Source: Pseudomonas sp. SLFW (GTDB lineage: Bacteria > Pseudomonadota > Gammaproteobacteria > Pseudomonadales > Pseudomonadaceae). From it: 55,509 bases of DNA. Position 1 is the stretch's first letter. Every line of letters starts with the position of its first letter. Location: assembly GCF_009905615.1 (NCBI RefSeq), contig NZ_JAAAKW010000026.1:1-55509 (forward strand). Direction: 5' to 3'. The notes under the pieces are model-generated. The model was not told the origin of the DNA, made no database searches, and saw nothing but the letters and a program-made list of their open reading frames with translations. Shown here piece after piece: positions 7,575 to 16,269 of this stretch. The position numbers and the translations under genes are program-made.

Positions 7575-8337
7575 TGGCCTTCTGCCGGGCCAGCGCGGCA
7601 CCCGCTGCGTCGCCTTGCTTCTCACGCGCTTGAGCGATCAATCCCCAAAGACTGGCCTGCAAACTCGCACGACCATTCGCATAGGTCAGGCCACGGCGAG
7701 CCAACTGCTCCGCCTGAGGCGCGTCCCCTTGGGCCAGACGAACCTGTGCCAATTTGTAAAGCACTTGCGGTTCGCGAGGGGCAACGCGCTGAGCGCGCTC
7801 CAGGCTCGACGACGCGCCGTTCAGGTCACCGCTGCTCTGCTGTTGCTGAGCGGTGGTCAGCAGCGCGAGAACCGGGCCGTCCAGTTGCTCATCCGCTGAC
7901 AAGCCACCGCTGGACGCCGACGGAATGCCGGTGGGCGCTGACGAGGGCATGTTGTAGGTGTTGCTGGTCGCAGCCGGCGGGGTGTAGGTGTTGTTAACCG
8001 GCGCGGTGTTGATGGGCGCCTGATTGACGGGAGACGTGTCGATCGGTGCCGAATTGATCGGCGCCGACGTTGGCGGGACGAACGTCGAAATCGGCGCGGC
8101 GCTGGCGTTGGCACCGCCCGGCACCATCACCGTCACGCCGGAATCCTCTTGGATCGACTGCGTTTGCGTCGGGGCCTGCACTGGAGCGCGATACGCCGCA
8201 TTGCGATTGGCTGAGACTCGCTCGCTGTTGGACACACGGGAACCCGAGTCCACCACCGGGATATTGCCGCGCGTTTGAGTCGCGCAACCATTGAGCAAAG
8301 CCAGAGCCGTTAAAGCCGGAATCCACCACTTGTTCAC
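7567..8337 (-). CDS. lpoP: Outer-membrane lipoprotein activator of PBP1b (LpoP)
   Basis: In P. aeruginosa, LpoP is the outer-membrane lipoprotein that activates the peptidoglycan synthase PBP1b. It replaces LpoB of enterobacteria and is encoded next to the PBP1b gene. This 256-residue protein has a lipobox (LNGC, Cys18, with Ala after it, compatible with outer-membrane sorting). A Pro/Asn/Ala-rich linker at about 80-120 repeats API-N/D-T-x-PVN units. A tetratricopeptide-repeat domain spans about 148-250. It starts 16 bases after the mrcB stop. The assignment rests on architecture and synteny. Confidence 0.85.
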   Translation of the reverse strand: MNKWWIPALTALALLNGCATQTRGNIPVVDSGSRVSNSERVSANRNAAYRAPVQAPTQTQSIQEDSGVTVMVPGGANASAAPISTFVPPTSAPINSAPIDTSPVNQAPINTAPVNNTYTPPAATSNTYNMPSSAPTGIPSASSGGLSADEQLDGPVLALLTTAQQQQSSGDLNGASSSLERAQRVAPREPQVLYKLAQVRLAQGDAPQAEQLARRGLTYANGRASLQASLWGLIAQAREKQGDAAGAALARQKANG

Positions 8338-8353
8338 TTCACATCCTCTTCGC

Positions 8354-10675
8354 TTAGTTCAACCAGCCTTTGACCCAGTCCATCACCGATTCGGCAGGCG
8401 CTGTCGGCCCGCCGCACGTTGGGCCTGGTTGCGGCTCACTGCCACGAATATACGGCATCTGCACGGCACCCGGGCAGCTGGCATCAGTGCCTTGGCCCGT
8501 AGACGCGTTGACCCACGCCTGTACCACGTTGTCCGGCATGGCCATGTCCAGCGGAAGCGGGTCGGCCTTTTTCATGAAACTGGTCCAGATCTGCAACGCA
8601 CCGGTGGCGCCGGTGAACGGTGTTTTGCCGTTATCGTCGCGACCCATCCAGACAATCGCCAGCAGGTCTTGGCTAAAACCGGCGAACCAGCTGTCCCGGG
8701 AGTCGTTGGTCGTCCCTGACTTGCCCGCCAGGTTCAGCGTACTCGGCAACACGTTGTACACCGACTTGCCCGTGCCTTCGCGCATCACGCGCTGCATGGC
8801 ATTTTGCAGCAGATAAATGGAGCCGGGATCGAAACGCTGCTGGATCTGAAACGGATAACGCTTGAGCGGCTCGCCTTCGGCTGTCAGGACACTGCGGATG
8901 CCGCGCAACGGCGTATTGAATCCGCCACTGGCGATGGTCTGGTACATCGTTGCCACTTCAATCGGACTCAGCGCACCGGCCCCCAGCAACATCGACGGGA
9001 ACGCCGGCCAGTCGCGGGTGACACCCAATTTGGTCAGGGTTTTGAACACATTCGGCACGCCCAGGTCCAGACCCAGCTTGGCGCTGGACAGGTTGTAGGA
9101 ATGCGCCAACCCTTGATACAGGAAAATGTTGCCGTGAGCCTTATGGTCGAAGTTCTGCGGCTTCCAGATCTGGCCGTCTGCACCCTTGACCTGAAACGGC
9201 TCGTCAGGCACCCAACTGGTCAGTGTGTATTGCTGCGGACGTTCGAGCGCGGTCAGGTAAATCGCCGGTTTGACCAGCGAGCCAATCGGGCGAACGGCGT
9301 CCAGTGCGCGGTTGAAACCCGCGAACCCGGCCTGACGACTGCCGATCAGCGCTTGCACTTCGCCGGTTTCCGGGTTGGTCACGACCATCGCCGTTTCCAT
9401 GTCGTCCGCGCCCTTGCGGCCCGAAATCTTAGCGAAGCTCTCGCGAACGGCGGCCTCGGACTTCATCTGCAGAATCGGGTCGAAACTGGTGAAAATGCGC
9501 AGACCTTCTTCGGTCAAGTCTTCGTCACGGTAGTCCTGACGCAGCTGGCGCTTGACCAGATCGAGGAAGTCCGGGAACGAGCTGTCGGCCAGCGAGCCGT
9601 TTTTGGTTACACCCAGTGGCATTTTCTTCGCTGCAGCGACAGCTTCAGCCGACGCAACGCCCTGCTGCTCAAGCAGATCAAGTACCAGATTACGACGCTC
9701 AAGTGCGCGATCCGGGTTACGACGCGGGTTGTAATAGGACGGACCTTTGACCAAGCCCACCAGCAACGCGACCTGATGCAGTTTCAGCTCCGACAGCGGC
9801 TGGCTGAAAAAATATTGGCTGGCAAGGCCGAAACCGTGCACCGCGCGCTGGCCATCCTGACCGACGAAGACTTCGTTGAGGTACGCCTCGAGAATTTCCT
9901 GCTTGCTGTAATGGATCTCCAACAGGATCGCCATCATCGCTTCGGTCAGCTTGCGGGTGATGCTGCGTTCGTTGGTCAGGTAGAAGTTCTTGACCAATTG
10001 TTGCGTCAGCGTCGAGCCGCCCTGACGCATCTGCCCCGCCGAGGCGTTAACCCAGAAGGCGCGGGCGATGGACTTGGGCGACACACCGAAGTGGTGATAG
10101 AAATCCCGGTCCTCCACCGTGACCAAGGTATCGAGCAAATAGGGCGGCGCCTGATCGAGCTTGATCAGGATGCGGTCTTCGAGGTTCTTCGGATAAAGAC
10201 CGCCAATCAGCAGCGGCTCAAGCCGTGCCACGGCCAGCTTGGAGCCGTTGGCAGCGGTCAGGTCGGCGACATAATCCCCGGAGAATCGGACGTGAATCTG
10301 CTGGGCAGGATCTGCGCCTTCATAAAATTGAAAACCGCGAGTATTCAGATCGACGTTGTTGCCGTTGACCGACGCCGCACCCGGGCCGTTGGCTACACTT
10401 TCGCGCCGGTAGCCCAAGGCATCAAGCTCGATCAGGAAATCGTCGCGGGACAGTTTCTGGCCGACGAACAGTTCCAGCGGACGGGCGTAAACCTTGGCCG
10501 GGATCGTCCAGCGCTTGCCGGAGAATTTTTCCTGAACGATGGAATCGAGATAAACAGCGAAGCAGGCAAGCACCACCAGCCCGACAAGACTGAGTTTCAG
10601 AGCCCAGCCCAACAGGCTGCGCAAGCGGCTGTTGGCGGGTTTGGGGGATTTTTTCGAAGCGCGGGATCGAGTCAT
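8354..10675 (-). CDS. mrcB: Penicillin-binding protein 1b, bifunctional peptidoglycan synthase
   Basis: Polymerises glycan strands and cross-links peptides at the inner membrane. The 773-residue protein has a short basic cytoplasmic tail, one membrane helix (about 23-43) and a UB2H-type domain (about 60-150). The GT51 transglycosylase contains VEDRDFYHH (catalytic Glu188) and QGGSTLTQQ (218-226). The transpeptidase contains SLVK (Ser466-Lys469), SYN (526-528) and KSGT (652-655). All catalytic motifs are intact. It is the first gene of the mrcB-lpoP-yqcC set and divergent from the kinase-like gene. Also called ponB. Confidence 0.97.
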   Translation of the reverse strand: MTRSRASKKSPKPANSRLRSLLGWALKLSLVGLVVLACFAVYLDSIVQEKFSGKRWTIPAKVYARPLELFVGQKLSRDDFLIELDALGYRRESVANGPGAASVNGNNVDLNTRGFQFYEGADPAQQIHVRFSGDYVADLTAANGSKLAVARLEPLLIGGLYPKNLEDRILIKLDQAPPYLLDTLVTVEDRDFYHHFGVSPKSIARAFWVNASAGQMRQGGSTLTQQLVKNFYLTNERSITRKLTEAMMAILLEIHYSKQEILEAYLNEVFVGQDGQRAVHGFGLASQYFFSQPLSELKLHQVALLVGLVKGPSYYNPRRNPDRALERRNLVLDLLEQQGVASAEAVAAAKKMPLGVTKNGSLADSSFPDFLDLVKRQLRQDYRDEDLTEEGLRIFTSFDPILQMKSEAAVRESFAKISGRKGADDMETAMVVTNPETGEVQALIGSRQAGFAGFNRALDAVRPIGSLVKPAIYLTALERPQQYTLTSWVPDEPFQVKGADGQIWKPQNFDHKAHGNIFLYQGLAHSYNLSSAKLGLDLGVPNVFKTLTKLGVTRDWPAFPSMLLGAGALSPIEVATMYQTIASGGFNTPLRGIRSVLTAEGEPLKRYPFQIQQRFDPGSIYLLQNAMQRVMREGTGKSVYNVLPSTLNLAGKSGTTNDSRDSWFAGFSQDLLAIVWMGRDDNGKTPFTGATGALQIWTSFMKKADPLPLDMAMPDNVVQAWVNASTGQGTDASCPGAVQMPYIRGSEPQPGPTCGGPTAPAESVMDWVKGWLN

Positions 10676-10808
10676 GGCGGCGGATTATACGCACTTTCAA
10701 AGCCACGGGCAGACCACCCTCACGGCGGTTTTCAGCAATGCGCCGAGCGGCCATAATGGCCACCTTTAGTCACATCATTCTCGACTTATCATCTTTCAAG
10801 GATCGTCC

Positions 10809-12344
10809 GTGAGCCAGACACTGATTGCCGCGCTTCAAAATCCTGCCCTGTTCCCCCACCCAGTGGAGCAATTTCAGGTCATCGAGACGCATATTTCCTG
10901 GGTGCTGCTCACTGGCCCCTACGTGTACAAGATCAAGAAACCGATGAATTTCGGTTTCCTCGACTTCACCACCCTGTCGGCGCGCGAGCACTTCTGCCAA
11001 CAGGAGTTGAAGCTCAATCAACGCCTGACCAATGATTTGTATCTGGACGTGTTGCCCATCACCGGGACCGCCGACGCGCCGCAATTGGGCGGCGAAGGTG
11101 AAGCTATCGAATTCGCCTTGAAGATCCGCCAATTCCCGCAGGACGGCTTGCTCAGCACCCTGCAGGCCAAGGGCGAACTGACGACGGCACACATTGACGA
11201 CATCGCTCGCCAGATCGCCGAGTTCCACATGAGCACCCCCCGTGTGCTGTCGGAAAACCCGCTGGGGTCGCCTGAATATGCGATGGCCCCCGTCACTCAG
11301 AACTTCGAACAGATCCTGCCGTTTCTCACCGAGAAGGCTGACCTCATTCAATTGAATGCACTGGAAGCCTGGGCGAATGCCAGCTACGAGCGTCTGAAGC
11401 CGTTGATGGGCCGCCGCAAGGCTGACGGTTTCATCCGCGAATGCCATGGCGACATTCACCTCGGCAACATCACGTTGATCGACGGCAAGGTCGTGATCTT
11501 CGACTGCATCGAATTCAACGAACCGTTCCGCATGACCGATGTGTATGCCGACATCGGTTTCCTCGCCATGGACCTGGAAGATCGCGGTCTGAAGAGCCTG
11601 TCACGTCGCCTCATCAGCCAGTACCTCGAACACACCGGCGATTACGAAGGTCTGGAGCTGCTTAATTTCTACAAGGCATACCGCGCACTCGTTCGGGCGA
11701 AAGTGGCTCTGTTCAGCCTGTCTGCGGACGCCGATCATGTGCAGCGCGCCACTACCCTGCGCCAGTACCGCAACTACGCCAATCTGGCGGAAAGCTACAG
11801 CGCGATCCCGTCGAACTTCCTGGCCATCACCCACGGCGTTTCGGCTGTCGGCAAAAGCCACGTGGCGATGCGCCTGGTCGAAGCGCTCGGCGCCGTTCGC
11901 CTGCGTTCGGACGTGGAGCGCAAACGGCTCTTCGGCGACAGCCAGGATCTGTACTCGGCAGATGTCAGCGGCAAGACCTACCAGCGTTTGAACGAATTGG
12001 CTGCGGTCGTCCTGCATGCAGGCTTCCCGGTAGTGATCGATGCCACGTTCCTCAAGCTCGATCAACGCCAGGCCACCGCAAAGGTAGCCGAAGCCACCGG
12101 CGCGCCGTTCCTGATCCTCGACTGCGCCGCACCGAAAGCCGTCATTCAGGGCTGGCTGGCGCAACGTCAGGCACAGAACAGCGACCCTTCCGACGCAACC
12201 ATGGAAGTCATCGAGGCTCAGTTGGCGAATCGTGAGCCGCTGACCGCCGACGAAACCCCGCGCAGTCGCCACGTCGAAACCAACCTGAGTGGGGATCTGG
12301 ATAAATTGGTGGATGACATCCGCCAATACCTGCCGGGCTTGTAA
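10809..12344 (+). CDS. Kinase-like/AAA bifunctional ATP-binding protein
   Basis: Two nucleotide-binding modules are fused in 511 residues. The N-terminal half resembles aminoglycoside phosphotransferase-type kinases, with catalytic loop HGDIHLGN near 213 and a metal-binding FDCIEFN about 16 residues later. The C-terminal half is a P-loop kinase-like domain (GVSAVGKS near 340-347). Substrates are unknown, and homologues are conserved in Pseudomonas beside mrcB. The GTG start at 10809 has AAGGA 8 bases upstream. No adjacent resistance determinant was seen, so antibiotic modification is not implied. Confidence 0.85.
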   Translation: MSQTLIAALQNPALFPHPVEQFQVIETHISWVLLTGPYVYKIKKPMNFGFLDFTTLSAREHFCQQELKLNQRLTNDLYLDVLPITGTADAPQLGGEGEAIEFALKIRQFPQDGLLSTLQAKGELTTAHIDDIARQIAEFHMSTPRVLSENPLGSPEYAMAPVTQNFEQILPFLTEKADLIQLNALEAWANASYERLKPLMGRRKADGFIRECHGDIHLGNITLIDGKVVIFDCIEFNEPFRMTDVYADIGFLAMDLEDRGLKSLSRRLISQYLEHTGDYEGLELLNFYKAYRALVRAKVALFSLSADADHVQRATTLRQYRNYANLAESYSAIPSNFLAITHGVSAVGKSHVAMRLVEALGAVRLRSDVERKRLFGDSQDLYSADVSGKTYQRLNELAAVVLHAGFPVVIDATFLKLDQRQATAKVAEATGAPFLILDCAAPKAVIQGWLAQRQAQNSDPSDATMEVIEAQLANREPLTADETPRSRHVETNLSGDLDKLVDDIRQYLPGL

Positions 12345-12362
12345 GCGGCCGAGCCACCAGTC

Positions 12363-12414
12363 ATCGAATCGTGAAGTCTGTCACTTCACGGCTCGATGAT
12401 AGTGGCATTATAAT
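12363..12414 (+). promoter_or_regulatory. Candidate promoter overlapped by an inverted repeat
   Basis: A perfect 7-bp inverted repeat (GTGAAGT ctgtc ACTTCAC, 12371-12389) lies within a looser outer repeat (ATCGA/TCGAT at 12363 and 12393). Its right arm merges with a -35-like TTCACG, 18 bases before a perfect TATAAT (12409-12414). This looks like an operator-controlled promoter for the pentapeptide gene. The regulator is unknown. Confidence 0.5.
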
Positions 12415-12445
12415 GGCGTCAGAATTCCAACAAGGTGACGCCAAC

Positions 12446-12790
12446 ATGAACCAGCCCAAGCAGCTCGACTCGCCGCTTTTCGCCCTTCTGCGAAAAGATG
12501 ACGTCAATGCCTTTAATCTCCAACGCCCGAAAGGCGGTCCCATTGACCTCGCGGGCGGTGATTTCCGTGGGCTGGATTTGCGTGAACTCAACGCCGAGGA
12601 AATCGACTTCAGCGACGCCTATTTCCGTTCCGCAGATTTGCGCGGTGTCGATTTCCGCACCGCGTCGCTGGAAGGCGCCAGCATCGCTCACGCACAAATC
12701 TCAGGTGCTTATTTCCCGGCCGAATTGAGCGCTGACGAGATACTGATGTCTGTCAACTTTGGTACTCGCCTGCGGTATCGCACTCGCTGA
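12446..12790 (+). CDS. Pentapeptide repeat-containing protein
   Basis: Small (114-residue) cytoplasmic protein. Residues about 35-95 follow the A(D/N)LxX pentapeptide pattern (DLAGGDFRGLDLRELNAEE onward), which folds as a right-handed quadrilateral helix. The start at 12446 is chosen for the AAGGTGA ribosome-binding site; an upstream ATG at 12416 in the same frame lies directly against the -10 box. The repeat block is too short for a gyrase-mimic of Qnr type. Function unknown. Confidence 0.8.
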   Translation: MNQPKQLDSPLFALLRKDDVNAFNLQRPKGGPIDLAGGDFRGLDLRELNAEEIDFSDAYFRSADLRGVDFRTASLEGASIAHAQISGAYFPAELSADEILMSVNFGTRLRYRTR

Positions 12791-13038
12791 CACATTCGGC
12801 ACGCTTCAAACGAGTCACCTGTCCCCTGCCCTGCATGCACAGACATGCCGGGCCCGCGCTGGCGCACTGTCTCCTCACGCTACCGTTCGGCGGCTGATCC
12901 GCGAATTCCGCGCGCCCGATTCGAGCAACGCGCTGAGTGAATCTACACTCATTCCATGTCTTGCATCTGCAGTTTTTACAAGGCCAGGAGGTACCCAAAG
13001 GGAGCTGTACACACGGAGCGACACCCGCAGGAGGCATC

Positions 13039-13326
13039 ATGGAAGACGAGCTGCTACAGATGAAAAATCTGGGCAAAACCACCGCCCAGTGGCTACACGC
13101 CGCGGGCATTCACAACGCTGCTGACCTTCGCCGACTCGGCCCCATCCTCGCCTACAGAGCTGTCAAAGCGCGCGACTTTCGAACGTCCAAAGCCCTGCTG
13201 TACTACATTGCAGGCGCACTGAACGACCTGGACTGGCGCGACCTCACCCAAGCAGACAAAGCCCGGCTGGATAGAGAACTGAACAGACTCTGCCCCAATC
13301 CGAAGAACGCAGATTGCCAAACCTGA
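13039..13326 (+). CDS. TfoX/Sxy C-terminal-domain protein
   Basis: This 95-residue protein is essentially one TfoX C-terminal domain, with a helix-hairpin-helix-like region (LGKTTAQWLHAAGIHNAADL) at about 10-30. Full-length Sxy/TfoX regulates competence; this short form lacks the N-terminal domain, so a competence role is not supported. The start has GCAGGAGG just upstream. The stop is about 20 bases before the prrF -35 box, which puts it directly upstream of the iron-regulated sRNA. Confidence 0.85.
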   Translation: MEDELLQMKNLGKTTAQWLHAAGIHNAADLRRLGPILAYRAVKARDFRTSKALLYYIAGALNDLDWRDLTQADKARLDRELNRLCPNPKNADCQT

Positions 13327-13346
13327 AAATAGTTTGGGATTGCCTG

Positions 13347-13378
13347 TTGACTTACAAATGAGAATCACTATGATTATC
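13347..13378 (+). promoter_or_regulatory. prrF promoter with Fur box
   Basis: TTGACT (13347-13352), a 16-base spacer and TATGAT (13369-13374). Overlapping the spacer and -10 box is an A/T-rich Fur-box match (AATGAGAATCACTATGATTA, about 13357-13376). This is the expected arrangement for iron repression of prrF. Confidence 0.85.
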
Positions 13379-13380
13379 AC

Positions 13381-13495
13381 ATCCGGTCGCGAGACTGGCT
13401 GGTAACCTGAAAGGCTCCTTGGTTCGGACTCTCAGATTATCTCCTCATCAGGCTAATCACGGTTTTTGACCCGGCTTTTTGCCGGGTCTTTTTTT
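13381..13495 (+). ncRNA. prrF: PrrF iron-responsive small RNA
   Basis: About 115-nt sRNA of the RyhB-like PrrF family, expressed when Fur is inactive. It base-pairs with mRNAs of dispensable iron proteins such as sodB and sdh. The conserved target-pairing core (CAGATTATCTCCTCATCAGG) is at about 13432-13451. The transcript ends in the terminator hairpin GACCCGGC/GCCGGGTC with seven T at 13489-13495. In P. aeruginosa two prrF copies sit in tandem near the heme-uptake genes; here one copy is present, with heme-transport genes about 1 kb away. Confidence 0.9.
13468..13495 (+). terminator. prrF intrinsic terminator
   Basis: An 8-bp GC-rich stem (13468-13475 with 13481-13488), a TTTTT loop and a seven-T tail. 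It lies 49 bases before the convergent deoC stop. Confidence 0.9.
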
Positions 13496-13544
13496 GCCTT
13501 CCATTTGGGACGTTCGTGGCCGACGGTTCGTGCTGCCCAGCCTT

Positions 13545-14306
13545 TCAAGGCCGGACCCCCAGGTACGCCAACAGATCATCCAGCAGGCTTGCGCCACTCA
13601 GCCGAACCCGCGTGGGCTCGGCCCAGAACGGGCCGAACTTGCGTTGAACGACATCAAGATATGTTCGAGCCTCATCAAGCGTACGAACATTCCCGGACGC
13701 CTTGAATCCCACCTGCGCGCCCATCTCGGCAATGGCTTCGATGAGTATCCGGGCCGCTTGCGACGTGGTGCCCGCTGCCTGCTTGCCGGTGCTCGTCTTC
13801 AGGAATGACGCCCCCTCTCGAATGGCCGTGCGGCACACCTGATGGATGATCTGCGGATCACGCAAAACGCCGGTCTCCAACGTAATCGTCAGCAATCCAC
13901 GTTGCCCACACTCGGCCCTGCACGCAGCAATCATGTCGGCGCCGACCGTTTTGTCACCACTCAAATGGGCGTGGAAGGGGTACACCAGATCGATCTCGTC
14001 GGCCCCGGTGAGCATGGCTGAATGCGTTTCCGACTCGGCAGCACTGACCGAAGCGCCGCCATTCGGGAAGTTGACCGCTGCCACGACCTTGACTTCCCGC
14101 GCCAGCAGGCTATCGAGCGTCCGTCGGGCCAGCCCGGCAAATCGAGGCAGCACGCAGACAGCGGCAACATTCCCTACAGGCGTCAGCGCCCGTTCACACA
14201 ACGCGACGATGCGCTCCGTCGTGTCATCGAGATTCAACGACGTCAGTTCCAGCAGGCCTATCGCTTTTTGAGCAACGGCTTCGTCACTCTCATACACCCG
14301 ATCCAT
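13545..14306 (-). CDS. deoC: Deoxyribose-phosphate aldolase
   Basis: Cleaves 2-deoxyribose-5-phosphate to glyceraldehyde-3-phosphate and acetaldehyde in deoxynucleoside breakdown. The 253-residue TIM-barrel protein has the Schiff-base lysine in FLKTSTGK and a second lysine in VGFKASGN. The GADEIDLVYPF strand is also typical. The start at 14306 has GAGGAG 6 bases upstream. A longer frame to 14378 lacks support. No deoABD genes are nearby. It lies downstream of hmuV on the same strand, 158 bases away. Confidence 0.93.
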   Translation of the reverse strand: MDRVYESDEAVAQKAIGLLELTSLNLDDTTERIVALCERALTPVGNVAAVCVLPRFAGLARRTLDSLLAREVKVVAAVNFPNGGASVSAAESETHSAMLTGADEIDLVYPFHAHLSGDKTVGADMIAACRAECGQRGLLTITLETGVLRDPQIIHQVCRTAIREGASFLKTSTGKQAAGTTSQAARILIEAIAEMGAQVGFKASGNVRTLDEARTYLDVVQRKFGPFWAEPTRVRLSGASLLDDLLAYLGVRP

Positions 14307-14464
14307 CACGCACTCCTCGACAACCTGCGAACTCAAGGTAGCGACGATAATCCAGTCGAAGGCAGCGTGAACGGCCATGCGCGCACCAGAGAGCGGGCCT
14401 ACGCGACTATCAGAAATATCTTAAGGAAATTGCCTTCGAAAAAGTGGGGGCGGAAGGTTGCAAG

Positions 14465-15232
14465 TCATCGAGCGATGATCAGTGGGTGCCCACGTTCGGG
14501 GTGCCGTTGCACCAAGACCTCAAGGCCAAACACTGCCCTCAATGCGTCCGGCACCAGCACCCCGTCCGGAGTGCCCAGAGCAAAAGGGCGACCTGATTCG
14601 AGCATTAACAATCTGTCGCAATAACGTGCAGCCAGATTGAGGTCATGCAGGATCACCATCACTGCGCCACCGCGATCCGCGAATCCGCGCACGGCCTGCA
14701 ACGTGGTGTGCTGATGCAAAGGGTCGAGCATTGAGGTCGGCTCATCCAGCAACAACGTTTGCCCTCCCTCTCCGGGCCATAACTGCGCCAGCACCCGAGA
14801 TAAATGCACCCGCTGACGCTCACCGCCGGACAGGGCAAGGTAACTGCGATCCATCAGGTGCAACGCGTCGGCGGCTTCGAGAGACTCCCGAACGATCTCG
14901 GCATCGCGCTGCCGGCCGGTGTCATGAGGCAATCGGCCCATGGCCACCACATCCCGAACACTGAACGCAAAGCTCAGCGTCGAACTTTGCGGCAATACCG
15001 CCAGACGCCGAGCGCGCTGCTGACCCGTCCAGTACGACAATGGCTGATCATCGAGCCACAGTTGCCCCTTCATCGTTTTCAGCTCGCCGCACAGTGCGCT
15101 GAGCAACGTGCTTTTCCCTGCACCGTTGGGCCCCAGTACGCCTAGCATTTCGCCGGGCTTGATCGTCAAATCAACATCGGCCAACACGCATTTTCCATCG
15201 CGATGCACGCTGATATTTTCGGCTCTCATCAT
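14465..15232 (-). CDS. hmuV: Heme ABC transporter ATP-binding protein
   Basis: ATPase of the periplasmic-binding-protein-dependent hemin importer (PhuV in P. aeruginosa). The 255-residue protein has Walker A GPNGAGKST at about 34-42, signature LSGGERQRV at about 139, Walker B LLLDEPTS and the H-loop HDLN. Its ATG overlaps the hmuU stop (TGATG), so the two are coupled. It is last of the three transporter genes. Confidence 0.95.
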   Translation of the reverse strand: MMRAENISVHRDGKCVLADVDLTIKPGEMLGVLGPNGAGKSTLLSALCGELKTMKGQLWLDDQPLSYWTGQQRARRLAVLPQSSTLSFAFSVRDVVAMGRLPHDTGRQRDAEIVRESLEAADALHLMDRSYLALSGGERQRVHLSRVLAQLWPGEGGQTLLLDEPTSMLDPLHQHTTLQAVRGFADRGGAVMVILHDLNLAARYCDRLLMLESGRPFALGTPDGVLVPDALRAVFGLEVLVQRHPERGHPLIIAR

Positions 15233-16269
15233 CAGGCGCGCCCTCTCACCAGCAGAAACAGAAAGAAGGGTGCCCCGATGAAAACGGTCACGATACCAAT
15301 CGGCAATTCAGCCGGTGCCAGCACCAGACGGGCAAACACGTCGGCGAGCAGCAATAGACTCGCCCCTGCAAGCGCCGACGCGGGCAGTACGACTCGATGA
15401 TCAGGCCCCGCGATCAGCCGCACCAGATGCGGCACGATCAACCCGACGAAACCAATGAGGCCAGCTGCAGCGACGGCAGCACCCACCCCCAGCGCGATGC
15501 AGAGGATGAGCTCGCGCTTCAGCCGTTCGACCTCGATCCCCAAATGACGGGCTTCCGATTCCCCGAGCAGCAGCGCATTCAAGGCTCTTGCCCGGCGCGG
15601 CAGCCAGGCGATGACGAGCCCGCAGACCAGCAGCAACGGCCATAGCCTCGCGTAACTTGCGCCGTTGAGTGTGCCCAGGTTCCAGAACGTCAGAGTGCGC
15701 AATGCCGCGTCATCTGCCAGATAGGTGAACAGACCGATGATCGAGCCGGCCAGCGCGGTCATTGCCACACCTGCCAGCAGCATGACGCCCACGCTGGTCT
15801 GGCCGTCCTGACGACCAAGGCGATAGACGATACCTGTCACGATAAGTCCACCTGCAAAAGCACAGATCGACAGCAGATAAGGGGCGAGTGCTTCCGGTAA
15901 ACCGCCCAGTGACGCACCCGCGACGATCGCGACCGCTGCTCCCAACGCGGCACCGCTGGACACGCCGACCAAACCGGGGTCGGCCAGTGGGTTGCGAAAC
16001 AGGCCCTGCATGGCCACGCCCGACAGTGCCAGCACCGCCCCCACTGCCAGGCCCAGCAAGGTCCGGGGCACGCGAATCTGACCGAGGATCAGTTCGGCCT
16101 GTTGCAGATTCTCGCCCTCCACGGGAAAGCCCAACAGGCGTAACCCGGCACGCAGGGTGTCCATGAGTGGCAGGCTGATCGGCCCCAGCGCGAGAGACAG
16201 CCATATCGCTACCACACAGACGACGCTCAGGACGATGAACAACGCGCGAGGTTGCAGAATGACCCTCAT
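15232..16269 (-). CDS. hmuU: Heme ABC transporter permease
   Basis: FecCD-family inner-membrane permease, 345 residues with about ten predicted membrane helices. It has the typical GxxxQxxxRNPLADPGLVGVS coupling region near 85-105. It imports hemin delivered by HmuT. Stops overlap with its neighbours on both sides (4 bases with hmuT, 1 with hmuV), indicating one operon. Confidence 0.95.
   Translation of the reverse strand: MRVILQPRALFIVLSVVCVVAIWLSLALGPISLPLMDTLRAGLRLLGFPVEGENLQQAELILGQIRVPRTLLGLAVGAVLALSGVAMQGLFRNPLADPGLVGVSSGAALGAAVAIVAGASLGGLPEALAPYLLSICAFAGGLIVTGIVYRLGRQDGQTSVGVMLLAGVAMTALAGSIIGLFTYLADDAALRTLTFWNLGTLNGASYARLWPLLLVCGLVIAWLPRRARALNALLLGESEARHLGIEVERLKRELILCIALGVGAAVAAAGLIGFVGLIVPHLVRLIAGPDHRVVLPASALAGASLLLLADVFARLVLAPAELPIGIVTVFIGAPFFLFLLVRGRA

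Noticed and set aside
8804..10756. 650-codon open frame opposite mrcB
   Set aside because: It is a shadow of PBP1b, whose catalytic motifs are all intact on the other strand. It shows no family features.
10809..12344. Aminoglycoside resistance enzyme
   Set aside because: The phosphotransferase-like motif is fused to a P-loop domain in a conserved housekeeping neighbourhood; nothing indicates antibiotic modification.
12956..13063. 35-codon cysteine-containing frame overlapping the TfoX-domain gene start
   Set aside because: There is no ribosome-binding site, and it overlaps a well-supported gene in another frame.
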